A DNA stretch of 64,000 nucleotides from Paraburkholderia sediminicola (GCF_902859805.1 NZ_CADIKC010000020.1:27708-91707), one strand, 5' to 3'. Positions 16,892 through 25,369 are shown, numbered from the stretch's first letter. Notes: a model not told the origin generated them from the sequence alone. A program made the numbers and translations.

Positions 16892-16920
16892 TTGACTCAT
16901 GCAAGCTTGTCTATACAAAT
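16892..16920 (+). promoter_or_regulatory. Promoter with HutC-type operator, proximal
   Basis: A TTGACT -35-like hexamer (16892-16897) precedes TTGTCTATACAA (16907-16918), which contains GTCTATAC and fits GTMTAKAC. A -10-like TACAAA (16914-16919) overlaps it with a 16-bp spacer. A repressor bound there would block the polymerase. The gene start is 56 bases downstream of the promoter. Confidence 0.66.
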
Positions 16921-16975
16921 TAGACGGCAGTTAAAAATCCAGCTCGACGGTTTCCTCAATCAAAGGAGTTTCGAC

Positions 16976-17836
16976 GTGAAAGTGAAGCGCACGACGTTAG
17001 CAAAAGCATTGATGGGCGCCGTGCTCGGCGCCGCGACAATTTTCGCGGCACCGGTGCAGGCCAAAGACTGGAAAACGGTGACGATCGCGCTGGAAGGCGG
17101 TTACGCACCCTGGAACCTGACCTTGCCGGGCGGCAAGCTGGGCGGCTTCGAACCTGAGCTGGTCGCCAATCTGTGCGAGCGCATCAAGCTCCAGTGCAAC
17201 CTCGTGGCGCAAGACTGGGACGGCATGATCCCCGGTCTGCAAGCCGGCAAGTTCGACGTCCTGATGGACGCGATCTCGATCACGCCGGAACGCGAAAAAA
17301 TCATCGCGTTCTCGAAGCCGTACGCCGCCACGCCGGCCACGTTCGCCGTGACTGACGCAAAAGTGCTGCCCAAGGCCGTGCCCACCGCGGGCGTCATCAA
17401 GCTGTCGGGCGATCCGAAGACCGATCAACCCACCGTCGACGCCTTGCGCAAGCAGCTGAAGGGCAAGACCATCGGCATCCAGTCGGGCACGGTCTACACC
17501 AAGTTCATCAACGACGGCTTCAAGGACGTCGCCACGATCCGCGTCTACAAGACCTCGCCTGAGCGCGACCTCGATCTGGCCAACGGCCGTATCGACGCTT
17601 CGTTCGACGACGTGACCTACTACGCCGCCAACATCGACAAGAAAGAGACCGCGTCGATCGTCATGGCCGGCCCGAAGATCGGCGGCCCGATCTGGGGGCC
17701 GGGTGAAGGTCTCGCGTTCCGCAAGCAGGACGCCGACCTGAAAGCGAAGTTCGATACCGCGATCAGTGCTGCGCTCGCCGATGGCACGGTCAAGAAACTC
17801 TCCGCCAAGTGGTTCAAGACCGACGTCACGCCTTGA
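16976..17836 (+). CDS. Polar amino-acid ABC transporter, periplasmic binding protein
   Basis: 286-residue family 3 solute-binding protein (HisJ/OccT-like). The GTG at 16976 was chosen because AAAGGAG lies seven bases upstream and it yields a signal peptide ending APVQA-KD. The binding-domain signatures are clear: GGYAPWNL, GFEPELVANLCERI, QDWDGMIPGLQAGKFDVLMDA (split as QDWDGMIPGL and KFDVLMDA), and SITPEREKII. It is the first gene of an importer cluster that ends in a MIO-less HAL-family lyase, so its ligand may be the lyase substrate. A 7-bp-stem hairpin after it could favour its expression over the permeases. Confidence 0.9.
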   Translation: MKVKRTTLAKALMGAVLGAATIFAAPVQAKDWKTVTIALEGGYAPWNLTLPGGKLGGFEPELVANLCERIKLQCNLVAQDWDGMIPGLQAGKFDVLMDAISITPEREKIIAFSKPYAATPATFAVTDAKVLPKAVPTAGVIKLSGDPKTDQPTVDALRKQLKGKTIGIQSGTVYTKFINDGFKDVATIRVYKTSPERDLDLANGRIDASFDDVTYYAANIDKKETASIVMAGPKIGGPIWGPGEGLAFRKQDADLKAKFDTAISAALADGTVKKLSAKWFKTDVTP

Positions 17837-17864
17837 TTCACCTGAGCGTTCTGAGGTAACGGCA

Positions 17865-17887
17865 GGCGCGGCGTGAAAAACCGCGCC
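17865..17887 (+). promoter_or_regulatory. Intercistronic hairpin after the binding-protein gene
   Basis: GGCGCGG pairs with CCGCGCC across a nine-base loop. It has no T-run, so it is more likely an mRNA-stabilising or attenuating hairpin than a terminator. Such elements commonly raise binding-protein levels over those of the membrane subunits. Confidence 0.45.
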
Positions 17888-17929
17888 CGTCGACTGGTTC
17901 GATCCGCCGTAATGGATGAGGGGTAGGGA

Positions 17930-18652
17930 ATGGCTCTGATAGAGATGCTCGGTTTCGGGTCGGAAGGCTGGGGCGGCGTGTTGCTGCTTGCGGCATTGAT
18001 GACGGTCGCGCTCACGCTGGCAGCGCTCGCGGTCGGCGCCGTGTTCGGCGCACTGATTGCGGCGGCCAAGCTGTCGCGGTTTCGCACGCTGCGCGTGCTC
18101 GGCGATGCGTACACCACGGTGTTTCGCGGCGTGCCTGAGTTGCTCGTTATCTATCTGTTCTATTTCGGCGGCTCGACGCTCGTGACCACGATTGGTCAAT
18201 GGTTCGGCGCGGACGGCTTTGTCGGTGTGCCGCCGTTCGTGATCGGCGCGCTCGCGGTCGGCATGATTTCCGGCGCGTATCAGGCCGAGGTGTATCGCTC
18301 GGCGGTGCTCGCGGTATCGCGCGGCGAACTCGAAGCGGCGCGCTCGATCGGCATGCCCACCATGACGATGGCGCGCCGCATTCTGGTTCCGCAAGTGTTG
18401 CGTTTCGCGTTGCCGGGCATCGGCAACGTCTGGCAATTGAGCCTGAAAGACTCGGCGCTGATTTCCGTCACGGGGCTGGCCGAACTGCTGCGCGCCAGCC
18501 AGGTGGCGGCGGGTTCGACCCATCAGTACTTCACGTTCTTCGTGGTGGGCGGCGCGCTGTATCTGCTGATGACCAGCATCTCGAACCGGGTCTTCAACCA
18601 CGCCGAAGCGCGCGTGGGCCGATCCTTCAAGCGCAACTTCGCGCGCAACTGA
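17930..18652 (+). CDS. Polar amino-acid ABC transporter permease (HisQ/OccQ-like)
   Basis: Inner-membrane subunit of 240 residues with five helices. The N-terminal HisQ/GltK family region includes FRGVPELLVIYLFYFGG. The EAA loop that contacts the ATPase is SRGELEAARSIGMPTMTMAR, followed by RILVPQ. It pairs with the next permease to form a heterodimeric channel. The genes are 15 bases apart. ATG 17930 directly precedes the first helix. Confidence 0.92.
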   Translation: MALIEMLGFGSEGWGGVLLLAALMTVALTLAALAVGAVFGALIAAAKLSRFRTLRVLGDAYTTVFRGVPELLVIYLFYFGGSTLVTTIGQWFGADGFVGVPPFVIGALAVGMISGAYQAEVYRSAVLAVSRGELEAARSIGMPTMTMARRILVPQVLRFALPGIGNVWQLSLKDSALISVTGLAELLRASQVAAGSTHQYFTFFVVGGALYLLMTSISNRVFNHAEARVGRSFKRNFARN

Positions 18653-18667
18653 CGAGGACCGGACATC

Positions 18668-19423
18668 ATGCATTTCGACTTCGATTTTCTGCTCGACACG
18701 CTGCGGCAACTGATCGCGGCCGTGCCGACCACGCTCGGGCTGTTCTTCTGCTCGTTGATTCTCGGCGGCTTGCTCTCGCTGGTAATTGTCACGATGCGCG
18801 TGTCGCCGCACTGGCTGCCGAACCGCTTCGCGCGTGCTTATATCCTCGTGTTCCGCGGCTCGCCGCTTCTGATCCAGATGTTCCTCGTCTACTACGGCAT
18901 GGGCCAGTTCGGCGTGATTCGCGAGAGCTTCCTGTGGCCGGTGTTGCGCGAGCCGTACATGTGCGCGGTTTTATCGTTGGCGCTGTGCACTGCTGGATAT
19001 ACCGCCGAGATTATCCGAGGCGGATTGATGGCGGTACCGGTCGGTCAGATCGAAGCGGGCTATTCGATCGGCCTGTCGGGTTTCGCGCTGCTACGCCGCG
19101 TGATCGGTCCGATTGCGTTGCGCCAATGTTTGCCCGCGTATTCGACTGAGGCCGTGCTGCTCGTCAAATCCACCGCGCTCGCCAGTCTCGTCACCGTGTG
19201 GGAAGTGACCGGCGTCGCGCAACAGATCATTCAGCAAACGTATCGCACCACGGAAGTATTCATCTGCGCCGCGTTGATTTATCTGTTCCTGAATTTCGTC
19301 ATCGTGCGTTTGCTCGGCTTCCTCGAGACGCGCCTGTCGCGCCATCTGCGCGCGGCGCCCGCGCAAAGCTCGCCGAGCCGGCCGGTTTCATCCACGACCG
19401 AAGCACGCCGCGCCGCGCCCTGA
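18668..19423 (+). CDS. Polar amino-acid ABC transporter permease (HisM/OccM-like)
   Basis: Second membrane subunit, 251 residues. It shows FRGSPLLIQMFLVYYGMGQFG, quoted as FRGSPLLIQMFLVYYG, the five-helix HisM core, and the EAA loop VPVGQIEAGYSIGLSGFALL. The C-terminal tail of about 30 residues is Ser/Ala/Pro-rich and cytoplasmic. It lies between the HisQ-like permease and the ATPase gene with short gaps, consistent with one operon. Confidence 0.92.
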   Translation: MHFDFDFLLDTLRQLIAAVPTTLGLFFCSLILGGLLSLVIVTMRVSPHWLPNRFARAYILVFRGSPLLIQMFLVYYGMGQFGVIRESFLWPVLREPYMCAVLSLALCTAGYTAEIIRGGLMAVPVGQIEAGYSIGLSGFALLRRVIGPIALRQCLPAYSTEAVLLVKSTALASLVTVWEVTGVAQQIIQQTYRTTEVFICAALIYLFLNFVIVRLLGFLETRLSRHLRAAPAQSSPSRPVSSTTEARRAAP

Positions 19424-19436
19424 ACGAACGCATATC

Positions 19437-20249
19437 TTGCAGAATCTGGAGAATCTCATGAACGCTACGGCACCTGTTGCACTGTCGGTCAAGAACATCC
19501 ATAAGTCGTTCGGCGACCACCACGTGCTCAAAGGCATTTCGCTCGACGCCCATCAAGGCGATGTGATTTCAATTCTCGGCGCGAGCGGCTCCGGCAAGAG
19601 CACGTTCCTGCGCTGCCTGAATCTGCTCGAAACGCCGGATGACGGTTCGGTGGCGCTCGGCGGCGAAGAGCTGAAAATGAAGCGCCGTGGCGACGGCAAG
19701 CTGCAACCGAGCGACCGCCGCCAGGTGGACCGGGTGCGCTCGCAACTGGGCATGGTGTTTCAGAACTTCAATCTCTGGTCGCACATGACGGTGCTGGAGA
19801 ATCTGATCGAAGGGCCGATGCGCGTGCAAAAGCGCAGCCGCGCCGAATCGGTTGAAGAAGCGGAAGCGCTGCTGGCGAAGGTCGGTCTCGCGGAAAAACG
19901 CGCTCACTATCCGGCCCATCTGTCCGGTGGTCAGCAGCAGCGCGTGGCGATTGCGCGCGCTTTGGCGATGCATCCCAAAGTGATGCTGTTCGATGAGCCG
20001 ACCTCGGCGCTCGATCCCGAACTGGTCGGCGAAGTGCTGCGCGTGATGCGCTCGCTCGCCGAAGAAGGCCGCACGATGCTGGTCGTCACGCACGAGATGG
20101 GTTTCGCGCGCCATGTGTCGAATCGCGTGATGTTCCTGCATCAAGGTCAGGTGGAAGCCGACGGTACGCCGGACGAAGTGTTCGTCGAATGCAAGTCGGA
20201 CCGTTTCCGCCAGTTCGTGTCGAGCCACCAGGATCGCACGACTAACTAA
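19437..20249 (+). CDS. Polar amino-acid ABC transporter ATP-binding protein (HisP/OccP-like)
   Basis: Cytoplasmic ATPase of about 265-270 residues. Walker A is ILGASGSGKSTFLRC, the Q-loop region is MVFQNFNLWSHM, the signature is LSGGQQQRVAIARAL, Walker B is VMLFDEPTSALD, and the H-loop is VTHEMGF. The insertion GEELKMKRRGDGKLQPSD after the first strands is typical of HisP/OccP. ATG 19437 starts five residues before the likelier ATG at 19458 (MNATAPVALSVKNIH), where GGAG lies upstream. It is followed by the lyase gene after 60 bases. Confidence 0.92.
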   Translation: MQNLENLMNATAPVALSVKNIHKSFGDHHVLKGISLDAHQGDVISILGASGSGKSTFLRCLNLLETPDDGSVALGGEELKMKRRGDGKLQPSDRRQVDRVRSQLGMVFQNFNLWSHMTVLENLIEGPMRVQKRSRAESVEEAEALLAKVGLAEKRAHYPAHLSGGQQQRVAIARALAMHPKVMLFDEPTSALDPELVGEVLRVMRSLAEEGRTMLVVTHEMGFARHVSNRVMFLHQGQVEADGTPDEVFVECKSDRFRQFVSSHQDRTTN

Positions 20250-20309
20250 CGCCTGTTGATCGGCATTCGCCGGTTACCACTTCATTACTTCACTGGGCAG
20301 AGCACCATC

Positions 20310-21953
20310 ATGGCCGTGATCCGTTCCGATCGTCCTCTCGACTGGGCTCAGGTGGCGGCCATCGCCGCCGGCGAACCGCTCGAGCTTTCCGCCGATGCCC
20401 GCTCGCGCATCCGGGCGGCGCGCGTGCTGGTTGAGCAGATCGTCGAGCGCGGGATTCGCGCGTATGGCGTGAATACCGGCGTCGGCGCGTTGTGCGACGT
20501 GATCGTGTCGCCGCTCGAACAGCGCACGCTGTCGCGCAACATCCTGATGAGTCATGCGGTCGGCGTAGGCGCGCCGCTCGGTGTTGCCGAGACCCGCGCG
20601 ATCATGGCCGCGGCCGTCAACAATTTTGCACACGGGCATTCGGGGATTCGCCTCGAAGTCGCGGATCAACTGGTCGCGCTGCTCAATGCCGATTGCCTGC
20701 CGGAGGTGCCGGCGTTCGGCTCGGTGGGTTATCTGAGCCATATGGCGCATATCGCGCTCGTCTGCATCGGCGAGGGGCATGTGCGCTATCGCGGTGAGCG
20801 TCTCAAAGGGCGAGACGCGCTGCAACTGCTCGGTCTCGAACCGCTGGTGCTCGAAGCGAAGGAAGGTTTAAGCCTGATCAACGGCACGCCCTGCGTGACG
20901 GGTCTCGCCGCGTTGGCGCTGGCGCGCGCCGCGCGTTTGCTCGACTGGACTGATCTGGTTTCCGCGATGAGCTTCGAGAATCTGCGCGGTCAACTCGCGG
21001 CCTTCGACGAAGACTCGCTGGCGCTGCGCATTTCGCCGGGCCTGAACCTGGTCGGCGAACGCATGCGTACGGCGCTCGCCGATAGCGGCATTCTTGCCGC
21101 AGTGGTCGGCCAGCGCACGCAAGATCCGCTGAGCATGCGGACTATTCCGCACGTACATGGCGCCGCGCGCGACGTGCTCACCGGGACCGCCGACGTGGTC
21201 AACCGCGAACTCGCGTCGATTACCGACAACCCGATCGTCGCCGGCACGCCGGAAAACCCGCGCGTCTATTCGCAGGCGCACGCGGTGGGGGCGTCGATCG
21301 CACTGGCGATGGACAGCCTCGCCACCGCAATCGCGCAAGTCGCGGCGATGGCCGAGCGGCGCCTCGACCGTCTCGTCAATCCGCTCGTGAGCGGCTTGCC
21401 GGCGTTTCTGGCGGAGCCGGGCGGCACCTGTTCGGGCTTCATGATCGCGCAGTACACGGCGGCCTCGCTGGTCGCGCAGAACCGGCGCCTCGCGATGCCC
21501 GCGAGTCTGGATGGTGGCATTACGTCCGGCCTGCAGGAGGACCACCTGTGCCATGCCACGCCCGCTGCGCTGAAAGCGTTGGAGATCGTCGACAACGCCG
21601 GGCGTATCGTCGCCATCGAATTGCTGGCGGCGGCGCAAGCCTACGATCTGCAAAGCATCGACGCACCGCGCGCGCCGCACACGGATGCGCTCTGGCAACG
21701 CATCCGCCGCGCTGTGCCGACCTATCGCGACGATCGGCCGCTCGCTGACGACATGAGCATCGCGTTTCGCATCATCGCCGATGAAACGCCGCCGCCGCTG
21801 CCAAACCCGGGTAATATTCGGCCCGGGCCGGAGGCTTCAGTCAACGGCGCAGCGCTTGCCGCATTGGCGAACGTGACGAGCGTGGGCGCCACAGGCAAGC
21901 TCGACGCCGACGCGGCAGCCAACGACGGGCGGGCAACTGCCCACGCAGGTTGA
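20310..21953 (+). CDS. HAL/PAL-family lyase lacking the MIO-forming tripeptide (candidate ergothionase-like)
   Basis: 547 residues, homologous throughout to histidine ammonia-lyase. HAL enzymes build the MIO electrophile from Ala-Ser-Gly in GSVGASGDLAPLAH. Here the text is GSVG (137-140) followed directly by YLSHMAHIALVCIGEG, so exactly those three residues are missing. The offset to Pseudomonas HAL numbering moves from -1 before the gap to -4 after it (Asn191 for Asn195). Tyr52, His82, Asn191, Arg276 and Glu409 match active-site residues; the MIO-associated Tyr280 is Leu273. Ammonia elimination from histidine is therefore unlikely. Ergothionase, which releases trimethylamine from ergothioneine, is a known MIO-independent relative. 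ATG 20310 fits the family N-terminus; a frame from 20256 adds 18 residues. The last 50 or so residues are an Ala/Gly-rich extension. Confidence 0.85.
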   Translation: MAVIRSDRPLDWAQVAAIAAGEPLELSADARSRIRAARVLVEQIVERGIRAYGVNTGVGALCDVIVSPLEQRTLSRNILMSHAVGVGAPLGVAETRAIMAAAVNNFAHGHSGIRLEVADQLVALLNADCLPEVPAFGSVGYLSHMAHIALVCIGEGHVRYRGERLKGRDALQLLGLEPLVLEAKEGLSLINGTPCVTGLAALALARAARLLDWTDLVSAMSFENLRGQLAAFDEDSLALRISPGLNLVGERMRTALADSGILAAVVGQRTQDPLSMRTIPHVHGAARDVLTGTADVVNRELASITDNPIVAGTPENPRVYSQAHAVGASIALAMDSLATAIAQVAAMAERRLDRLVNPLVSGLPAFLAEPGGTCSGFMIAQYTAASLVAQNRRLAMPASLDGGITSGLQEDHLCHATPAALKALEIVDNAGRIVAIELLAAAQAYDLQSIDAPRAPHTDALWQRIRRAVPTYRDDRPLADDMSIAFRIIADETPPPLPNPGNIRPGPEASVNGAALAALANVTSVGATGKLDADAAANDGRATAHAG

Positions 21954-21996
21954 CGACGCTCGTTGCTGCAATGGCGCGGCCGGCTCGAATGGATAG

Positions 21997-22038
21997 ATTC
22001 GAATTGATGGATTCGGATTAATGGATTCGAATTGATGG
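21997..22038 (+). repeat. Three tandem 14-bp repeats before a GntR gene
   Basis: ATTCGAATTGATGG occurs at 21997-22010 and 22025-22038, with the variant ATTCGGATTAATGG between them at 22011-22024. The array is AT-richer than its surroundings and sits between the lyase stop and the HutC-type regulator. It could be a regulator or integration-host-factor binding array, or replication slippage. Confidence 0.7.
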
Positions 22039-22117
22039 AGACAGAGCTGGTGAGCGGGCTTACCCGCCGGTGAACCAGCCTAACGTGTACCACCCGCGTA
22101 CCACCCACGAGGTCGAC

Positions 22118-22879
22118 GTGAACACTATTACAAACGCGCAAACCGCAGACACGCAGGACCGCCCGGGTCGCACCGCCGAGACACCCGCCAAGGCGATGCC
22201 CGCCTATGAGCAGATCAAGCGCTATGTGATCAGGCGCATCAGCGAGGGTGACTGGAAGCCCGGCGGCCTGATCCCATCCGAAACGGAGCTGGTTAAAGAG
22301 TTCGGCGTCGCGCGCATGACGGTTTCGCGTGCGCTGCGTGAGCTCACCACCGAACGCGTGCTGACGCGCGTGCAAGGTTCCGGCACGTTCGTTGCGCCGC
22401 AGCGCTACGAATCCACGGTGCTGGAAATCCGCAATATCGCCGACGAAATCGCCGCGCGCGGCCATCGTCATTCCGCGCGCGTGCTGACGCTCGAACCCAG
22501 CGACGATCCGCATGCGCTCGAAGCGCTCGGCCTCGCCAACGGCCCGGCGTTTCACTCGTGCATTGTGCATAGCGAAGAGGGCGAGCCGATCCAGTACGAA
22601 GATCGCTACGTCAATCCAAAGGTGTTCCCCGAGTACCTGGAGCAGGACTTCACTGTCGAGACGCCGAATCACTACATGGTGCGGCTCGCGCCGATCCAGC
22701 GCGCGGAGTTTCGTATCTATGCGCAGAAGCCCGACGCGTACGTGCGGCGGCATCTGATGATGGATATCGGCGAGCCTTGCCTGCAGCTATGGCGCCGCAC
22801 ATGGGTCGGTGATGATGTGGCGACGTCGGTGCAACTGTGGCATCCGGCATCGCGCTTCCATCTGGCGGGCAACGTCTGA
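22118..22879 (+). CDS. GntR-family regulator, HutC subfamily (first cluster)
   Basis: 253 residues counted from GTG 22118. The N-terminal GntR winged helix (YEQIKRYVIRRISEGDWKPG, then LIPSETELVKEFGVARMTVS) is followed by a UTRA effector domain from about residue 95, containing PIQYEDRYVNPKVFPEYLEQ and ending in LWHPASRFHLAG. HutC-type UTRA domains bind histidine-pathway intermediates such as urocanate. A thiourocanate-like or related imidazole effector would fit the neighbouring HAL-type lyase, but that is inference. Another GTG at 22070 would add 16 residues. It is likely to bind the GTMTAKAC sites before the ABC genes. Confidence 0.87.
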   Translation: MNTITNAQTADTQDRPGRTAETPAKAMPAYEQIKRYVIRRISEGDWKPGGLIPSETELVKEFGVARMTVSRALRELTTERVLTRVQGSGTFVAPQRYESTVLEIRNIADEIAARGHRHSARVLTLEPSDDPHALEALGLANGPAFHSCIVHSEEGEPIQYEDRYVNPKVFPEYLEQDFTVETPNHYMVRLAPIQRAEFRIYAQKPDAYVRRHLMMDIGEPCLQLWRRTWVGDDVATSVQLWHPASRFHLAGNV

Positions 22880-22916
22880 GTGGAGGCAAGCGGGCGAGGG
22901 CCCGGCGTTCGCGCCG

Positions 22917-23717
22917 CTAGCCCTGCCGTTGCGACAGATCCGGTGTGAATCGGCAACCCAGCCGATACCGCGAGCCCGGATGCACGAAACGCGCGAACGT
23001 GACCGCCACGCCGCTCGTCCACGTGCGGCGCATCAGCGTCAGGCACGGCTCATCGGCACGAATTTCCAGCCACTCGGCTTCGGCGCGCGTCGGCAGACCC
23101 GCATCGACGACATGCTCGACGTCGTGCGCCGGTACGGTCTCGTACAGATACTCGGACGGCCTCGTCGTGGAGAAATCCTGCTTCAGGAAATCCGGCGCCG
23201 TGACCGGATTGACGTAGCGGTCTTCGAGCTGCACCGGCAGACCGTTCTCGCGATGCACGCAAATCACATGAAACACGGAAGCGCCGGGTGCAAGCCCTAA
23301 AGCGTTCGACACGGTCACCGGCGCGGTTTCGCGTTGCGAGAGGACGGTGTCGTAGCTGTATTCGTGACCGCGCGAGCGGATCTCATCGCCGATATGGGCG
23401 ATCATCAGCAACGTCGATTGCGGCTTGGATTGTGCGACGAACGTGCCGACGCCGGACACGCGGGTGACGAGGCCTTCATCGGCGAGCTCGCGCAGCGCGC
23501 GGTTCACCGTCATGCGCGACACGCCTAACGTCGCGACCAGGTCCAGCTCGGACGGCAGACGGTCGCCCGCTTGCCGCTCGCCCGATTCGATGATCTGGCG
23601 GATGTGATTCTTGACCTGTTCGTAGCGGGCGGCCGGTGCGTCGGCCACCACGCGCGCGGTTTTCATCGCCGCGGCGGGCGGGGTGTCGGGCGTTTTGCTG
23701 CGGACGGTGGAGGACAT
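22917..23717 (-). CDS. GntR-family regulator, HutC subfamily (second cluster)
   Basis: 266 residues counted from ATG 23717. The GntR helix-turn-helix (YEQVKNHIRQIIESGERQAG, DRLPSELDLVATLGVSRMTV) and UTRA domain (PVQLEDRYVNPVTAPDFLKQ, ending RFVHPGSRYRLG) parallel the adjacent regulator closely, suggesting paralogues. It converges on the first regulator with 37 bases between stop codons and is the last gene of the leftward importer cluster. The GTATATAC sites at 26952 and 27051 are its likely targets. Confidence 0.87.
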   Translation of the reverse strand: MSSTVRSKTPDTPPAAAMKTARVVADAPAARYEQVKNHIRQIIESGERQAGDRLPSELDLVATLGVSRMTVNRALRELADEGLVTRVSGVGTFVAQSKPQSTLLMIAHIGDEIRSRGHEYSYDTVLSQRETAPVTVSNALGLAPGASVFHVICVHRENGLPVQLEDRYVNPVTAPDFLKQDFSTTRPSEYLYETVPAHDVEHVVDAGLPTRAEAEWLEIRADEPCLTLMRRTWTSGVAVTFARFVHPGSRYRLGCRFTPDLSQRQG

Positions 23718-23787
23718 CGGCGGCCCTTGCGCTACAGTCCGTGTGAACTGCACGAGCCAGCCGAATCAGGAGGGCATTGGCGCGAGT

Positions 23788-24657
23788 TCATACCGGCTCC
23801 GCATCATCCGGACCGCGCGCCCAGAAGGCGTTGCGGTCTAAGTAGTTTTGCAGGAACTGCCGCAAACGCGGCTGCCCGGCATCGTGGAAGACTTCGCGCG
23901 GCTTGCCTTGCACGGCGATGCGCCCCTGGTCGATGAACATGACCTTATCGGCGACCTGCGCGGCAAAGCCCATTTCGTGCGTGACCACGGCCATCGTCAT
24001 GCCGTCGCGCGCGAGCTGTTTCATCACTTGCAATACTTCGCCAACCAGCTCGGGATCGAGCGCCGAGGTCGGCTCATCGAACAGCATGATGTGCGGCTCC
24101 ATCGCCAGCGCGCGGGCAATTGCAACGCGCTGCTGCTGGCCGCCCGAGAGTTTCGACGGGTAGGCATCGCCCTTATGCGCGAGGCCGACGGTTTCCAGCA
24201 TCGCATTGGCGCGGCGGCGCGCTTCGTCGCGTGACAGATTGCGCACGCGCAGCAACGCTTCCATCACATTGCCGAGCGCTGTCATATGCGGCCACAGATT
24301 GAATTGCTGAAACACCATGCCGACGTTGCGCCGCACGCGATTGATCTCGTTTTGCGACGCTCGCACACGTTTTCCATTGCGCTCGCTATAGCCGAGCAGT
24401 TCGCCTTCGATGCGCACATCGCCCTGGTCGTAAGTTTCGAGCGCGGCGAGGCAGCGCAGAAGCGTGCTCTTGCCCGAGCCCGACGGGCCGATGATGCAGA
24501 CCACTTCGGAGCGGGCGATCTCGAGATCGACGCCACGCAGTACTTCGACTTCGCCAAAGCGCTTGCGTAGATCGCGCACTTCGATCAGCGGCGCGCCGGG
24601 TGGCGTATCGAAGGCAGCAGTGGAAGTGGAAGACGGCATGTCGGCGATAGCGTTCAT
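23788..24657 (-). CDS. Polar amino-acid ABC transporter ATP-binding protein (GlnQ-like)
   Basis: 289 residues. Walker A is IIGPSGSGKSTLLRC, the Q-loop is MVFQQFNLWPHM, the signature is LSGGQQQRVAIARAL, Walker B is IMLFDEPTSALD, and the H-loop is VTHEMGF. The first 22 residues are a Ser/Thr/Pro-rich extension before LIEVRDLRKRFG. It is downstream of two permeases and a binding protein in a leftward operon. Confidence 0.92.
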   Translation of the reverse strand: MNAIADMPSSTSTAAFDTPPGAPLIEVRDLRKRFGEVEVLRGVDLEIARSEVVCIIGPSGSGKSTLLRCLAALETYDQGDVRIEGELLGYSERNGKRVRASQNEINRVRRNVGMVFQQFNLWPHMTALGNVMEALLRVRNLSRDEARRRANAMLETVGLAHKGDAYPSKLSGGQQQRVAIARALAMEPHIMLFDEPTSALDPELVGEVLQVMKQLARDGMTMAVVTHEMGFAAQVADKVMFIDQGRIAVQGKPREVFHDAGQPRLRQFLQNYLDRNAFWARGPDDAEPV

Positions 24658-24676
24658 AAGATGGTCCGGATTCCGT

Positions 24677-25339
24677 TCATGCCATGAAGCGCGCGATGCG
24701 GGTTTCGGCCCACATGCCCGCGCGCGAGGTCAGTTCGACCAGTGCGAGATAGCACACGCACAGCACCAGTAGCGTTTCGACAAAAGCGAAGGTGGCCGAA
24801 CCGATGCCGGTCAGGACGAACGTGAGTTCGGGGACGGTGACGATCGACAGCACCGCAGTTTCCTTGCTCAGCACGATAATCAGATTGGTCAGCGCAGGCA
24901 CGATCAACACCAGCATTTGCGGCACCTGAATGCGCAGGACGGCTTGCCAGCGCGTGAGTCCGAGGCAGGACGCCGCTTCGAGATGACCCGCCGGCACCGA
25001 TTGGAAACCGGAGCGGAAGGCCTCGGCGAAATACGCACTGCCATAGAGGCCCAAGCCGAGCACACCGGCTGTCATCGGTTCGAGCGTGAGGCCGAAAGAC
25101 GGGCCGCCGTAGTACAGCAAAAACAGTTGCACCAGAAATGGCGTGCCGCGAAACAGTTCGATATAGAAGCGCAAGACGCCGCGCACCCAGCGTCCGCAAA
25201 AGAGCTGCAGCACGGCGATCAGAAAGCCGATCAGAATACCGATCGCGACGCCCGCGGCCCAGGTGCCGAGCGTGGTCGCGAGACCGGCGGCAATCGGCTG
25301 CAGGTTGTGCGTGATGACAGTGGGGTCGAGCTTTTGCAT
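24677..25339 (-). CDS. Polar amino-acid ABC transporter permease
   Basis: Membrane subunit of 220 residues in the HisM/GlnP family: FRGTPFLVQLFLLYYGGPSFG (quoted as FRGTPFLVQLFLLYYG) and the EAA loop VPAGHLEAASCLGLTRWQAV. It forms the channel with the following subunit. It lies 19 bases before the ATPase gene start and 30 bases after the other permease gene. Confidence 0.92.
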   Translation of the reverse strand: MQKLDPTVITHNLQPIAAGLATTLGTWAAGVAIGILIGFLIAVLQLFCGRWVRGVLRFYIELFRGTPFLVQLFLLYYGGPSFGLTLEPMTAGVLGLGLYGSAYFAEAFRSGFQSVPAGHLEAASCLGLTRWQAVLRIQVPQMLVLIVPALTNLIIVLSKETAVLSIVTVPELTFVLTGIGSATFAFVETLLVLCVCYLALVELTSRAGMWAETRIARFMA

Positions 25340-25369
25340 GGCCTATTTCAGTCTCACGCTCAAGGTGGG

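Noticed and set aside
16997..18811. 604-codon frame antisense to the first ABC importer genes
   Set aside because: Low-quality Arg/His-rich translation spanning three clear genes on the other strand.
20310..21953. Annotation as histidine ammonia-lyase (hutH)
   Set aside because: The MIO-forming Ala-Ser-Gly is absent and the MIO-adjacent Tyr is Leu, so ordinary ammonia-lyase chemistry is not supported.
21997..22038. CRISPR-like array
   Set aside because: The repeats are 14 bp and directly adjacent, with no spacers and no cas genes nearby.
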